From Mycobacterium sp. (lineage in GTDB: Bacteria; Actinomycetota; Actinomycetes; Mycobacteriales; Mycobacteriaceae), in NCBI GenBank assembly GCA_025965895.1, contig JAOPWC010000192.1:50298-114297 (forward strand): a DNA stretch of 64,000 bases. The letters are read 5' to 3'. Below, one piece after another: positions 33,749-41,883 of the stretch (position 1 is its first letter; each line of letters opens with the position of its first letter). The notes below the pieces were generated by a model, which made no database searches, was not told where the DNA came from, and saw only the letters and a program-made list of their open reading frames with translations. The position numbers and the translations under genes are program-made.

Positions 33749-35584
33749 ATGAGCCACTACAAGAGCAACGTTCGTGACCAGCTATTCAACCTGTTCGAGG
33801 TGCTTGGCGTCGACAAGGCGCTCGGCGAGGGCGCATACGTCGATCTGGACGCCGACACCGCTACCGAGATGCTGCGCGAGATGGCCCGGCTGGCTGAGGG
33901 CCCGATCGCGGAATCGTTCGCCGATTCAGACCGCAACCCGCCGGTGTTCGACCCCAAGACCCATACGGTGGCGCTGCCCGAGTCGTTCAAGAAGTCAGTC
34001 GGCGCTCTGCTTGACGGCGGCTGGGACAAGATCGGCCTCGCCGAGGAGCTCGGCGGCATGCCGATGCCCCGCGCGCTGCAGTGGGCCCTGATCGAGCACG
34101 TTCTCGGCGCCAATCCCGCCGCGTACATGTACGCAATGGGCGCGGGTATGGCGCAGACTCTGTACAACCTCGGTACCGAGGAGCAGAAGAAGTGGGCGGT
34201 TCTGGCCGCCGAGCGCGGTTGGACCGCGACCATGGTGCTCACCGAGCCTGACGCAGGCTCCGACGTCGGCGCCGGCCGCACCAAGGCGGTCAAACAGGAG
34301 GACGGCTCCTGGCACATCGACGGCGTGAAGCGGTTCATCACCTCGGGTGACGCCGACGACATCGGCGAGAACATCCTGCACCTGGTGCTGGCCCGCCCCG
34401 AGGGCGCTGGACCTGGCACCAAGGGTCTGTCGCTGTTCTTCGTGCCGAAGTTCCTCTTCGACCCTGAGACGGGTGAGCCCGGCGAGCGCAATGGTGTCTT
34501 CGTGACCAACGTCGAGCACAAGATGGGCCTCAAGGTCTCCGCGACCTGTGAGCTGTCCCTGGGACAGCACGGCGTGCCCGCCAAGGGCTGGCTGGTCGGC
34601 GAGACCCACGAGGGCATTGCCCAGATGTTCGACGTCATCGAGCAGGCTCGAATGATGGTGGGCACCAAGGCGATCGCCACCCTGTCCACCGGTTACCTCA
34701 ACGCGTTGGACTACGCGAAGAACCGCGTGCAGGGCGCCGACCTGACTCAGATCACCGACAAGACCGCGCCGCGCGTGACCATCACGCATCACCCGGACGT
34801 GCGCCGTTCGCTGATGACCCAGAAGGCCTACGCCGAGGGTCTGCGCGCGCTGTACCTGTACACCGCGACGTTCCAGGACGCGGCCGTGGCCAAGGCGGTT
34901 CACGACGTGGACCCCGAGCTGGCGGTCAAGGTCAATGATCTGATGCTCCCGATCGTCAAGGGTGTCGGCTCGGAGCAGGCGTACGCCAAGCTCACCGAGA
35001 GCCTGCAGACCTTCGGTGGTTCCGGCTTCCTGCAGGACTACCCGATCGAGCAGTACATTCGTGACGCCAAGATCGACTCGCTCTACGAGGGCACCACGGC
35101 CATCCAGGCTCAGGACTTCTTCTTCCGCAAGATCGTCCGCGACAAGGGTGCGGCGCTGGCGTACGTGGCCGGACAGATCGAGGAGTTCGTCCGCAACGAG
35201 TCCGGCAACGGCCGGCTGAAGGCCGAGCGCACGCTGCTGGCCACCGCGCTGGAGGACGTGCAGGGCATGGCCGCCACGCTGACCGGCTACCTGATGTCGG
35301 CGCAGGAGGACCCGAAGAGCATCTACAAGGTGGGCCTGGGTTCGGTGCGCTTCCTGCTGAGCGTCGGTGACCTGCTCATCGGCTGGCAGCTGCAGCGGCA
35401 CGCTGCCAAGGCCATCGAGGCGCTCGACGCCGGTGCCAGCGGTGACGATCGCGCTTTCTACGAGGGCAAGATTGCGGTGGCGTCGTTCTTCGCGAAGAAC
35501 ATGCTGCCGCTGCTCACCAGCACCCGTCAGGTGATCGACACCATCGACAACGAGGTTATGGAGCTCGACGAGGCGGCCTTCTAA
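33749..35584 (+). CDS. fadE5: Acyl-CoA dehydrogenase FadE5
   Basis: A 611-residue acyl-CoA dehydrogenase of the large mycobacterial FadE5 type, which oxidises a broad range of fatty acyl-CoAs in b-oxidation. The catalytic base is E447 in SLYEGTTAIQAQDFFFRK. Flavin and substrate contacts are in TEPDAGSDVGAGRTKA, VKRFITSGDADD and GGSGFLQDYPIEQYIRD. The C-terminal extension (about 460-611) is specific to this subfamily. Length and the position of E447 equal those I recall for M. tuberculosis FadE5 (Rv0244c). A decayed paralogue lies at 58846-60679. It ends 24 bases before a clear terminator. Confidence 0.95.
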   Translation: MSHYKSNVRDQLFNLFEVLGVDKALGEGAYVDLDADTATEMLREMARLAEGPIAESFADSDRNPPVFDPKTHTVALPESFKKSVGALLDGGWDKIGLAEELGGMPMPRALQWALIEHVLGANPAAYMYAMGAGMAQTLYNLGTEEQKKWAVLAAERGWTATMVLTEPDAGSDVGAGRTKAVKQEDGSWHIDGVKRFITSGDADDIGENILHLVLARPEGAGPGTKGLSLFFVPKFLFDPETGEPGERNGVFVTNVEHKMGLKVSATCELSLGQHGVPAKGWLVGETHEGIAQMFDVIEQARMMVGTKAIATLSTGYLNALDYAKNRVQGADLTQITDKTAPRVTITHHPDVRRSLMTQKAYAEGLRALYLYTATFQDAAVAKAVHDVDPELAVKVNDLMLPIVKGVGSEQAYAKLTESLQTFGGSGFLQDYPIEQYIRDAKIDSLYEGTTAIQAQDFFFRKIVRDKGAALAYVAGQIEEFVRNESGNGRLKAERTLLATALEDVQGMAATLTGYLMSAQEDPKSIYKVGLGSVRFLLSVGDLLIGWQLQRHAAKAIEALDAGASGDDRAFYEGKIAVASFFAKNMLPLLTSTRQVIDTIDNEVMELDEAAF

Positions 35585-35607
35585 GCCTTCCCAAGCCGCT
35601 TCGAACC

Positions 35608-35633
35608 AAAAGGCCCCTCCCGGGGGGCCTTTT
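35608..35633 (+). terminator. Rho-independent terminator of fadE5
   Basis: A stem AAAAGGCCCC paired with GGGGCCTTTT around a TCCCGG loop lies 24 bases after the fadE5 stop. The symmetrical A and T runs would let it also end the convergent DUF732 transcript from the right. Confidence 0.85.
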
Positions 35634-35644
35634 GCGTGGGGCGG

Positions 35645-36016
35645 TCAGTGGTCCGGGCCGACCACCGTTGCGCCGTTGGCCATCTGGTGTACGTACTGCG
35701 GGCAGTAGGACTGTGCCGCGTCGACGACGATGACCAAGGCAGTCTGACGATCGATGCGGGAGTTCGCTCCGGCCAGGTTGCTGCTGATGTCGCTGGGCTC
35801 CATGCCTTGGCCGAGGGCGTCGCACACGTGGTGCGCGACGGTGATCGCCGACGGCGTGTTGCCGAAGCTGATGCCGTGCTGCTGAAGGGCGCTTAGGAAG
35901 TGGTCGTCGGCGCCGTCTGCGTTGGCGGTGCCGGCGGCGAGCAGGGCGGCCAGGCCCAGCGTGCCGGCGGCAACCGCGGTGCGGACGGCGGGTTTGGTGA
36001 ATCGAGAGGTGAACAT
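35645..36016 (-). CDS. DUF732 secreted protein
   Basis: A 123-residue exported protein with a DUF732 domain, common and numerous in mycobacteria, of unknown function. The signal peptide spans residues 1-33, with positive charges (TSRFTKPAVR), a hydrophobic core and the cleavage site TANA-DG. The mature domain has DHFLSALQQHGISF, AITVAHHVCDALGQG and DAAQSYCPQY, with two Cys that probably pair. The start ATG at 36016 is chosen for the signal peptide and an AGGAA site; the frame is open to 36112. It converges on fadE5 across the shared terminator. Confidence 0.88.
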   Translation of the reverse strand: MFTSRFTKPAVRTAVAAGTLGLAALLAAGTANADGADDHFLSALQQHGISFGNTPSAITVAHHVCDALGQGMEPSDISSNLAGANSRIDRQTALVIVVDAAQSYCPQYVHQMANGATVVGPDH

Positions 36017-36377
36017 TGCGTTGGGTTCCTTCAGTGGTGGGTTCGTTTTGCGATCGAGATCAGAATCCGTGCGGAGGCTTGGCGGATTCTCGGCAAATGC
36101 TTGGCAACCCAACGCGGCGACTCAGTACCGTCGCTCACGCCGACCCAACACCCAGTGCTCATCGGGGCTTCGCGAGGTGATCCTGACCCTCAGCCTGGTC
36201 CCCGGCGCGCCCCGCAGACAAAAGGGCGGGTTCGGGAGGGCACATGAGGGCGTCTCATTAGTTCTCGCGCGTCCGGCTTTCACCTCGATGCCGGCACTTC
36301 GGACTGGTCACTCCCGAACCCGTCGTGCGGTCGATCGTACGCTTGTGGCTGCGGTCACACCAGAGAAATTTCCGCCG
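36017..36377. other. 361-bp gap between two minus-strand genes
   Basis: No credible gene is visible. The part next to 36017 must contain the promoter of the DUF732 gene. Codon-like open frames run through on the plus strand (for example 35922-37259), but they are shadows of the minus-strand oxidoreductase further right. Confidence 0.35.
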
Positions 36378-37310
36378 TCATTTGTCCTTGGTCCGCAGCA
36401 GCGCGCGGGTGCGCGCACGCCCCTCGGAGGAGGGGTCGAAGGTGACGGCGGCGAACTCGTCGACACCCGACGCGGCCAGTTCGTCAAGGAGATCGGACAC
36501 CGTGTTTTCGTCGCCGATGATGGCGGCGTCCTCCGGGCCCGAGAATCCCTCCCGGTCGAGCATGGCGCGGTAGGACGGCAACTGCCCGTAGATCACGAAC
36601 TCTTCGGCTGCCCGGGCGCGCGCGGCCGCGATATCGTCGGTGACGCTCACCGGCAGCGAGGCAGCGACCCGCACAGCGGACTCCTGGCGGCCGGCCTCGG
36701 CGGCGGCCTCACGCAGCGTCGGGCCGACGTGTTCGGCGAGCGTCTTGGGTCCGGTCATCCATGTCAGGGTGCCCGCCGTGCGCCGCCCCGCCAGCCGCAG
36801 CATCTGTGGCCCCAGCGCGGCGATGTAAACGTCGGGCGTCGGTGCACCCGGAATCTGCAGCGACCCGCGCGTGGTCACGGTCTCCCCGACCGCCTCCGCC
36901 GGCTGCCCGGCCAGCAGCGGCAGCAGGCCGTCGAGGTACTCGCGCATCCGGCGCACCGGCTTGTCGTACGAGATGCCCCACATCTGTTCGGTCACCATCC
37001 TGTGGCTCATGCCGATGCCGAGGCTGAACCGACCGCAGGCGATCGCATTGAGCGTCAGTGCCCGCTGTGCCAACTGCGTCGGATGCTGGACCTGGATCGG
37101 CACCACGCCGGACCCGACCTCGATCCTGTCGACCTCGTGAAAGGCGACGGCGAGGATGGTCAGCAGATCGGGGTCGTAGGGCATCTGCGCCATCCAGACT
37201 CTGCGGAACCCCTCGTCGCGCAGCTGAGCGAGGTTCTGCACGCAGGCATCGACCGGTGAACCACCGGCCGATTCACTGAGTAATCCGACGAGGCTGAGGC
37301 TGATCTGCAT
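36378..37310 (-). CDS. LLM-class flavin/F420-dependent oxidoreductase
   Basis: A 310-residue luciferase-like monooxygenase-family enzyme, which in mycobacteria usually uses coenzyme F420 rather than FMN. Core features are RRVWMAQMPYDPDLLTILA, VGSGVVPIQVQHPTQLAQRA, ALTLNAIACGRFSLGIGMSH and PDVYIAALGPQMLRLAGRRT. These give the TIM-barrel layout of mycobacterial TIGR03564-type proteins. The substrate is unknown. Starts at 37310 or 37319 (three codons longer) are both possible; the first has GGTGAG in front. It lies downstream of fadA2 on the same strand, separated by a terminator. Confidence 0.85.
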   Translation of the reverse strand: MQISLSLVGLLSESAGGSPVDACVQNLAQLRDEGFRRVWMAQMPYDPDLLTILAVAFHEVDRIEVGSGVVPIQVQHPTQLAQRALTLNAIACGRFSLGIGMSHRMVTEQMWGISYDKPVRRMREYLDGLLPLLAGQPAEAVGETVTTRGSLQIPGAPTPDVYIAALGPQMLRLAGRRTAGTLTWMTGPKTLAEHVGPTLREAAAEAGRQESAVRVAASLPVSVTDDIAAARARAAEEFVIYGQLPSYRAMLDREGFSGPEDAAIIGDENTVSDLLDELAASGVDEFAAVTFDPSSEGRARTRALLRTKDK

Positions 37311-37335
37311 GCTCACCATCGAAGCACTCGGCGGC

Positions 37336-37389
37336 GAAAAAGAAGAGCCCCGTGTTGCCGTCGGGTCGGGGGGTCAGACGGCAACACGG
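37336..37389 (-). terminator. Terminator of fadA2 (minus strand)
   Basis: A 13-base-pair stem, CCGTGTTGCCGTC at 37350-37362 pairing with GACGGCAACACGG at 37377-37389, has a 14-base loop. Read on the minus strand it is followed by GGGGCTCTTCTTTTT, a U-rich tail, as expected for an intrinsic terminator about 85 bases after the fadA2 stop. Confidence 0.75.
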
Positions 37390-37474
37390 AGCTACCACGT
37401 CTATCGACTACCCGTGCGGGCCCGTTACAACCCTGCCGAACATTTTTTTCACGCCTCGGTGGCCTGAATATCGG

Positions 37475-38782
37475 CTACGCCTCCAGGATCGCGGTGACGC
37501 CCTGACCACCGGCGGCACAGATGGAAATCAGGCCGCGGACCGGCTGCCCGGTCTCCTTCTTCTTCTCCGCCAGCTGCTTGGCCAGCTGCGCCACGATCCG
37601 TCCGCCGGTCGCGGCGAACGGGTGGCCCGCCGCCAGCGACGAGCCGTTGACGTTGAGCTTGGTTCTATCGATGCGGCCCAGTGCACTATCCAAGCCGAGC
37701 CGCTCCTTGCAGTACTCCTCGGACTCCAACGCGGCCAGCGTCGCCAGCACCACCGATGCGAACGCCTCGTGGATCTCGTAGAAGTCGAAGTCGGCCAGGC
37801 TCAGGCCGTTTCGGGCCAACAGCCGCGGCACCGCGTAGGTGGGCGCCATCAGCAGGCCGTCCTTGCCGTTGACGTAATCGACCGCGGCCGTCTCGGCGTC
37901 GACGTAGTACGCCAACGGTTCGATGCCGTGCGCCGCGGCCCACTCGGCGGTCGCAAGCAGCGACACCGACGCGCCGTCTGTCAGCGGTGTCGAGTTGCCC
38001 GGCGTCATCGTCGCGTCACCAGCCTTCACCCCGAACACCGGCTTCAGTGATGCGAGCTTCTCGACGGACGAATCGGGGCGCAGGTTGTTGTCGCGATACA
38101 GGCCGAGGAACGGCGTGACGAGGTCGTCGAAGAAGCCGCGGTCGTAGGCGGCGGCCATGTTGCGGTGGCTGGCCGCGGCGAGCTCGTCCTGGTCGACGCG
38201 CTTGACGCCCATCTGTTTGGCGGTGATGGCGGCGTGCTCGCCCATCGACAGCCCGGTACGCGGCTCGCTGTTGACGGGAATCTCCACACCGAGCGCCGCC
38301 GGCAGCTTGCCAACCAGCTTGAGCCGGTCGATGTTGGACTTCGACCGGCGCAGCCCGAGCAGCACGCGGCGCAGGTCGTCGCCGAAGGCGATCGGCGCAT
38401 CGGAGGCGGTGTCAACACCTCCCGCCGCAGCCACGTCATACCGTCCCGCGGAGATGCCGTCGGCGGCCGCGATCGTCGCCTGCAGGCCCGTGCCGCATGC
38501 CTGCTGGATGTCGAACGCGGGGGTGTACGAGGACAGCGAGCTGCCGAGGACGCACTCACGCATCAGGTTGAAGTCGCGGCTGTGTTTGAGCACCGCCCCG
38601 CCGATCACCGCACCAAGCTTCTCGCCGTCGAGGTTGAAGCGGTCGATGAGCCCGCCCAGCGCCGCAGTGAACATGTCCTGGTTGGAGGCGTTGGAATAGG
38701 CGCCATCCGACCGTGCAAACGGAATTCTGTTGCCGCCGAGGATGGCGACGCGTCGGCTGGTGTTGTTGGCCATGGGGGCCAT
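37475..38782 (-). CDS. fadA2: Acetyl-CoA acyltransferase (thiolase) FadA2
   Basis: A 435-residue thiolase, which cleaves 3-ketoacyl-CoA in b-oxidation. The acyl-enzyme Cys is in DIQQACGTGLQATIAAADGI, the catalytic His in YEIHEAFASVVLA, and the second Cys in LISICAAGGQGVTAILEA. The conserved NVNGSSLAAGHPFAATGGR precedes it. The N-terminus MAPMANNTSRRVAILGGNRI fits FadA2 (Rv0243), so the ATG at 38782 was kept over one three codons in. It is divergent from fabG4, and the 38-base gap contains the palindrome at 38796-38811. A terminator follows. Confidence 0.93.
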   Translation of the reverse strand: MAPMANNTSRRVAILGGNRIPFARSDGAYSNASNQDMFTAALGGLIDRFNLDGEKLGAVIGGAVLKHSRDFNLMRECVLGSSLSSYTPAFDIQQACGTGLQATIAAADGISAGRYDVAAAGGVDTASDAPIAFGDDLRRVLLGLRRSKSNIDRLKLVGKLPAALGVEIPVNSEPRTGLSMGEHAAITAKQMGVKRVDQDELAAASHRNMAAAYDRGFFDDLVTPFLGLYRDNNLRPDSSVEKLASLKPVFGVKAGDATMTPGNSTPLTDGASVSLLATAEWAAAHGIEPLAYYVDAETAAVDYVNGKDGLLMAPTYAVPRLLARNGLSLADFDFYEIHEAFASVVLATLAALESEEYCKERLGLDSALGRIDRTKLNVNGSSLAAGHPFAATGGRIVAQLAKQLAEKKKETGQPVRGLISICAAGGQGVTAILEA

Positions 38783-38795
38783 CGTACCAACCGTT

Positions 38796-38811
38796 CTTAC
38801 TCTGGAGTAAG
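38796..38811. promoter_or_regulatory. Operator palindrome CTTACTC-TG-GAGTAAG between fadA2 and fabG4
   Basis: A perfect 7+7 inverted repeat with a two-base spacer in the 38-base divergent gap. The same half-sites, TTACTC and GAGTAA with two bases between, overlap the start of the TetR gene at 41855-41868. It is therefore the likely binding site of that TetR and would block both fadA2 and fabG4. Confidence 0.75.
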
Positions 38812-38820
38812 TTCGGTCTC

Positions 38821-40182
38821 ATGGCTACCGATCTGTACTCGCAAATCGTTCACTCGGCGCCCGGTTCGTTCCTCGCCAAGCAGCTCGGCGTACCGCAGCC
38901 CGAGACGCTGCGTCGCTACAAGCCCGGCGATCGGCCGCTGGCAGGCACGCTGCTGATCGGCGGCGCAGGCCGCGTCGTCGAGCCGCTGCGTACCGCGCTG
39001 GCCGAGGACTACGACGTGGTGTCCAACAACGTCGGCGGCCGTTGGGCCGACTCGTTCGGCGGGCTGGTGTTCGACGCCACCGGCATCACCGAGCCGGCGG
39101 GGCTGAAGGACCTGTACAAGTTCTTCACGCCGCTGCTGCGCAACCTCGGCCCGTCCGGGCGCATCGTCGTCGTCGGCACGGCGCCCGAGGAGACCGGCAG
39201 TGTTCACGAACGGATCGCGCAGCGGGCGCTCGAGGGGTTCACCCGTTCACTGGGCAAGGAGGTGCGGCGCGGCGCGACGGTCGCGCTGGTGTATCTGTCG
39301 GCGAACGCCAAGCCGGCCGCGACCGGGCTGGAGTCGACGATGCGGTTCATCCTGTCCGGCAAGTCGGCCTACGTCGACGGGCAGGTGTTCCGCGTCGGCG
39401 CCGCTGACGCAGCACCGCCTGCCGATTGGGACAAGCCGCTGGACGGCAAGGTCGCGATCGTGACTGGTGCTGCGCGCGGCATCGGGGCGACGATCGCCGA
39501 GGTGTTCGCGCGCGACGGCGCCAGGGTGGTGTGCGTCGACATCGGAGACAGCGCAGGCGCCTCGGACAGTCTGGGCGTGACGGCCACCAAGGTCAGTGGC
39601 ACCGCGCTGACGCTCGACGTCACCGCCGACGATGCCGTCGACAAGATCACCGAGCATCTGCGCGAACACCATGGCGGACGCGCCGACATCCTCGTCAACA
39701 ACGCAGGCATCACTCGCGACAAGCTGTTGGCCAACATGGACGAGGCGCGCTGGGACTCCGTCATCGCCGTCAATCTCCTTGCACCGCTTCGGCTCACCGA
39801 GGGGCTGGTGGACAACGGCACCATCGGCGAGGGCGGCCGGGTCATCGGGCTGTCGTCGATAGCAGGCATCGCGGGCAACCGCGGGCAGACCAACTACGCG
39901 GCAACCAAGGCCGGCATGATCGGTCTGACCGACGCGCTGGCGATCGCCTACGCCGATAAGGACATCACCGTCAACGCGGTCGCGCCGGGGTTCATCGAGA
40001 CGAAGATGACCGAGGCGATCCCGCTGGCCACCCGTGAGGTGGGCCGGCGACTCAACTCGCTGTATCAGGGTGGCCAGCCCGTCGACGTCGCCGAAACCAT
40101 CGCCTATTTCGCCAGTCCCGCGTCGAACGCCGTGACCGGGAACACGATCCGGGTGTGCGGCCAGGCCATGCTGGGCGCCTAG
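38821..40182 (+). CDS. fabG4: High-molecular-weight 3-oxoacyl-ACP/CoA reductase FabG4
   Basis: A 453-residue two-domain SDR. The N-terminal about 200 residues form the flavodoxin-like domain typical of HMwFabG. The C-terminal reductase has TGAARGIGATIAEVFARDGA at 215 and the catalytic Y359/K363 in NYAATKAGMIGL. It reduces 3-ketoacyl thioesters with NADH, and in M. tuberculosis FabG4 (Rv0242c) accepts CoA-linked substrates. HtdX follows 10 bases later, so the two would carry out consecutive reduction and dehydration steps. The ATG at 38821 lies 9 bases beyond the palindromic operator. Confidence 0.94.
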   Translation: MATDLYSQIVHSAPGSFLAKQLGVPQPETLRRYKPGDRPLAGTLLIGGAGRVVEPLRTALAEDYDVVSNNVGGRWADSFGGLVFDATGITEPAGLKDLYKFFTPLLRNLGPSGRIVVVGTAPEETGSVHERIAQRALEGFTRSLGKEVRRGATVALVYLSANAKPAATGLESTMRFILSGKSAYVDGQVFRVGAADAAPPADWDKPLDGKVAIVTGAARGIGATIAEVFARDGARVVCVDIGDSAGASDSLGVTATKVSGTALTLDVTADDAVDKITEHLREHHGGRADILVNNAGITRDKLLANMDEARWDSVIAVNLLAPLRLTEGLVDNGTIGEGGRVIGLSSIAGIAGNRGQTNYAATKAGMIGLTDALAIAYADKDITVNAVAPGFIETKMTEAIPLATREVGRRLNSLYQGGQPVDVAETIAYFASPASNAVTGNTIRVCGQAMLGA

Positions 40183-40192
40183 GCTGAGCACC

Positions 40193-41035
40193 ATGACGCA
40201 GCCGTCCGGGTTGATGAACTTGGTCCGCGCGGCGGCCGGGGCGCTGCCGTTCGTGCCACGTGGCGATACGTTGCCCGACCGCGCCATCACTCTCGACGAG
40301 CTGACCATCGACCCCGCAGGCGTGGCGGCGTACGCGAACGTCACGGGTCTGCGGTTCGGCGATGCGGTGCCGCTGACCTATCCGTTCGCGTTGACATTCC
40401 CGACGGTGATGTCGCTCGTGACGGGCTTCGACTTTCCGTTCGCCGCAATGGGTTCGGTGCATATCGAGAACCACATCACCCAGTACCGGCCGATCCTGGT
40501 GACCGACACTGTGTCGGTGCAGGTGCACGCCGAGAACCTGCGCGAGCATCGGCGCGGGCTGCTGGTGGACATCGTCACCGACGTCAAGGTCGGCAATGAG
40601 CGCGCGTGGCATCAGGTGACGACGTTTCTGCATCAGCAGCGGACCAGCCTGTCCGACGAGCCGAAGCCAGCGCCGCAGAAGCAGCCCAAGCCGGGACCGC
40701 CGAACGCGGTGCTGCGCATTACGCCGGGCCAGATCCGCCGCTACGCGTCGGTCGGCGGGGATCACAATCCGATCCACACCAACTCGATCGCAGCGAAGCT
40801 GTTTGGGTTTCCGAGCGTCATCGCACACGGAATGTTCAGCGCTGCAGCTGTTTTAGCGAATATTGAGGGGCAGCTGCCGGGCGCCGTCAAGTATTCGGTA
40901 CGGTTCGCCAAGCCGGTGGTGCTGCCGGCGCGCGCGGGTCTGTACGTCGACCGCATCTCCGACGGGTGGCAGCTCACGCTGCGACACCTGGCGAAGGGCG
41001 ACCCCCACCTCACAGGGACGGTGACGTCGCTGTAG
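40193..41035 (+). CDS. htdX: MaoC-type (R)-3-hydroxyacyl-thioester dehydratase HtdX
   Basis: A 280-residue double-hotdog hydratase/dehydratase. The N-terminal unit is the degenerate MaoC_dehydrat_N type. The C-terminal unit has the catalytic D190/H191 in YASVGGDHNPIHTNSIAA followed by PSVIAHGMFSAA. HtdX (Rv0241c) acts on (R)-3-hydroxyacyl thioesters made by FabG-type reductases. It is coupled to fabG4 (10-base gap) as in M. tuberculosis. The ATG at 40193 is clear; the ending is followed by about 195 bases of convergent spacer in which I see no gene. Confidence 0.93.
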   Translation: MTQPSGLMNLVRAAAGALPFVPRGDTLPDRAITLDELTIDPAGVAAYANVTGLRFGDAVPLTYPFALTFPTVMSLVTGFDFPFAAMGSVHIENHITQYRPILVTDTVSVQVHAENLREHRRGLLVDIVTDVKVGNERAWHQVTTFLHQQRTSLSDEPKPAPQKQPKPGPPNAVLRITPGQIRRYASVGGDHNPIHTNSIAAKLFGFPSVIAHGMFSAAAVLANIEGQLPGAVKYSVRFAKPVVLPARAGLYVDRISDGWQLTLRHLAKGDPHLTGTVTSL

Positions 41036-41231
41036 GCGCAGGCGAGCCGGGCCACGCTCGCGCGGAAAGGCACTTCCCGCTTGCCCGCCCTGCGAGCGAC
41101 AACTTCGTCAGCACGGCCCGCCCGGCGAGGATTTGTCGCTACTAGGTGGGCAATTTGCGAACTATCCCAAGAGCGCCGAACTATCCGAGGAGCACCGCAC
41201 CCATGGTGATGAGGTTCATCGGGCGTCGAGC

Positions 41232-41855
41232 CTAGTTGGACGCCACCGCCTGAGCGTCTTTATCGGCGGGCTTGCCCTTCAGCCCGCGCCAGAACAGATT
41301 GATCATCAACTCGGCGGCCTCGTCGACGTCGGCATCGCCGGTGCTGACTCGCGTGGCGACGGCCTCGCCCGCACCCACCAAAGCGACGGCCATCATGTCG
41401 AAGTCGGTGTCCGGCTCGGGATGGCGGGTGCCCGACTGCAGCAGCCTGCCGACCAGGTCGACGATCCGCTCGCGACCTTCCCGCACCGTGTGCGCGAACG
41501 CCTGCGAACTGGTGGCCTGGGTGTAGAGCACCATCCACGACGCCCGATTTGCGTCGATGTAGTTCAGGAACGCCAGAACGGCGTTACGCAGCAACTCCTT
41601 TGGGCTCTGCGTGAAGTCGATCTTGCTGCGCACATCGTCGACGAACCGAGTCAGCTCGCGACCGAGGCACGCCCCGAACAGCTCCTCCTTCGAGCCGTAG
41701 TACAGATACAGCATCGGTTTGGAGATCTCGGCCTCGGCGGCGATCGCGTCCATCGACGTCTCGTGATAGCCGTTGACCGAGAACATCTGCACCGCGGCGT
41801 CGAGCATCTGCTGTTCGCGCACGGCGCGGGGCAAACGCTTGGTGCCTGCGGCCAT
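41232..41855 (-). CDS. TetR-family repressor, probable regulator of fadA2/fabG4
   Basis: A 207-residue TetR regulator matching Rv0238 by place. The DNA-binding domain reads VQMFSVNGYHETSMDAIAAE, then AEISKPMLYLYYGSKEELFG; the ligand domain is helical. It starts at ATG 41855, where the same palindrome TTACTC-AA-GAGTAA lies right at the start (41855-41868), indicating autoregulation. An identical half-site pair is in the fadA2-fabG4 gap and looser versions precede fadE5. The regulator therefore probably senses a fatty acyl-CoA and controls lipid genes. It is convergent with htdX. lpqI begins 1,180 bases to the right and ends just past its start. Confidence 0.9.
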   Translation of the reverse strand: MAAGTKRLPRAVREQQMLDAAVQMFSVNGYHETSMDAIAAEAEISKPMLYLYYGSKEELFGACLGRELTRFVDDVRSKIDFTQSPKELLRNAVLAFLNYIDANRASWMVLYTQATSSQAFAHTVREGRERIVDLVGRLLQSGTRHPEPDTDFDMMAVALVGAGEAVATRVSTGDADVDEAAELMINLFWRGLKGKPADKDAQAVASN

Positions 41856-41868
41856 TACTCAAGAGTAA
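41855..41868. promoter_or_regulatory. Autoregulatory operator TTACTC-AA-GAGTAA at the tetR start
   Basis: A 14-base palindrome overlapping the first base of the TetR start codon, followed by one extra G that matches the flank of the copy at 38796-38811. Placed there it would directly block transcription or ribosome access. The two copies differ only in the two central bases and in the outermost base on one side. Confidence 0.75.
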
Positions 41869-41883
41869 GCAATGAGTGGCCGA

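Noticed and set aside
33995..35401. 468-codon minus-strand frame through fadE5
   Set aside because: Antisense shadow of a well-conserved gene with uniform codon bias.
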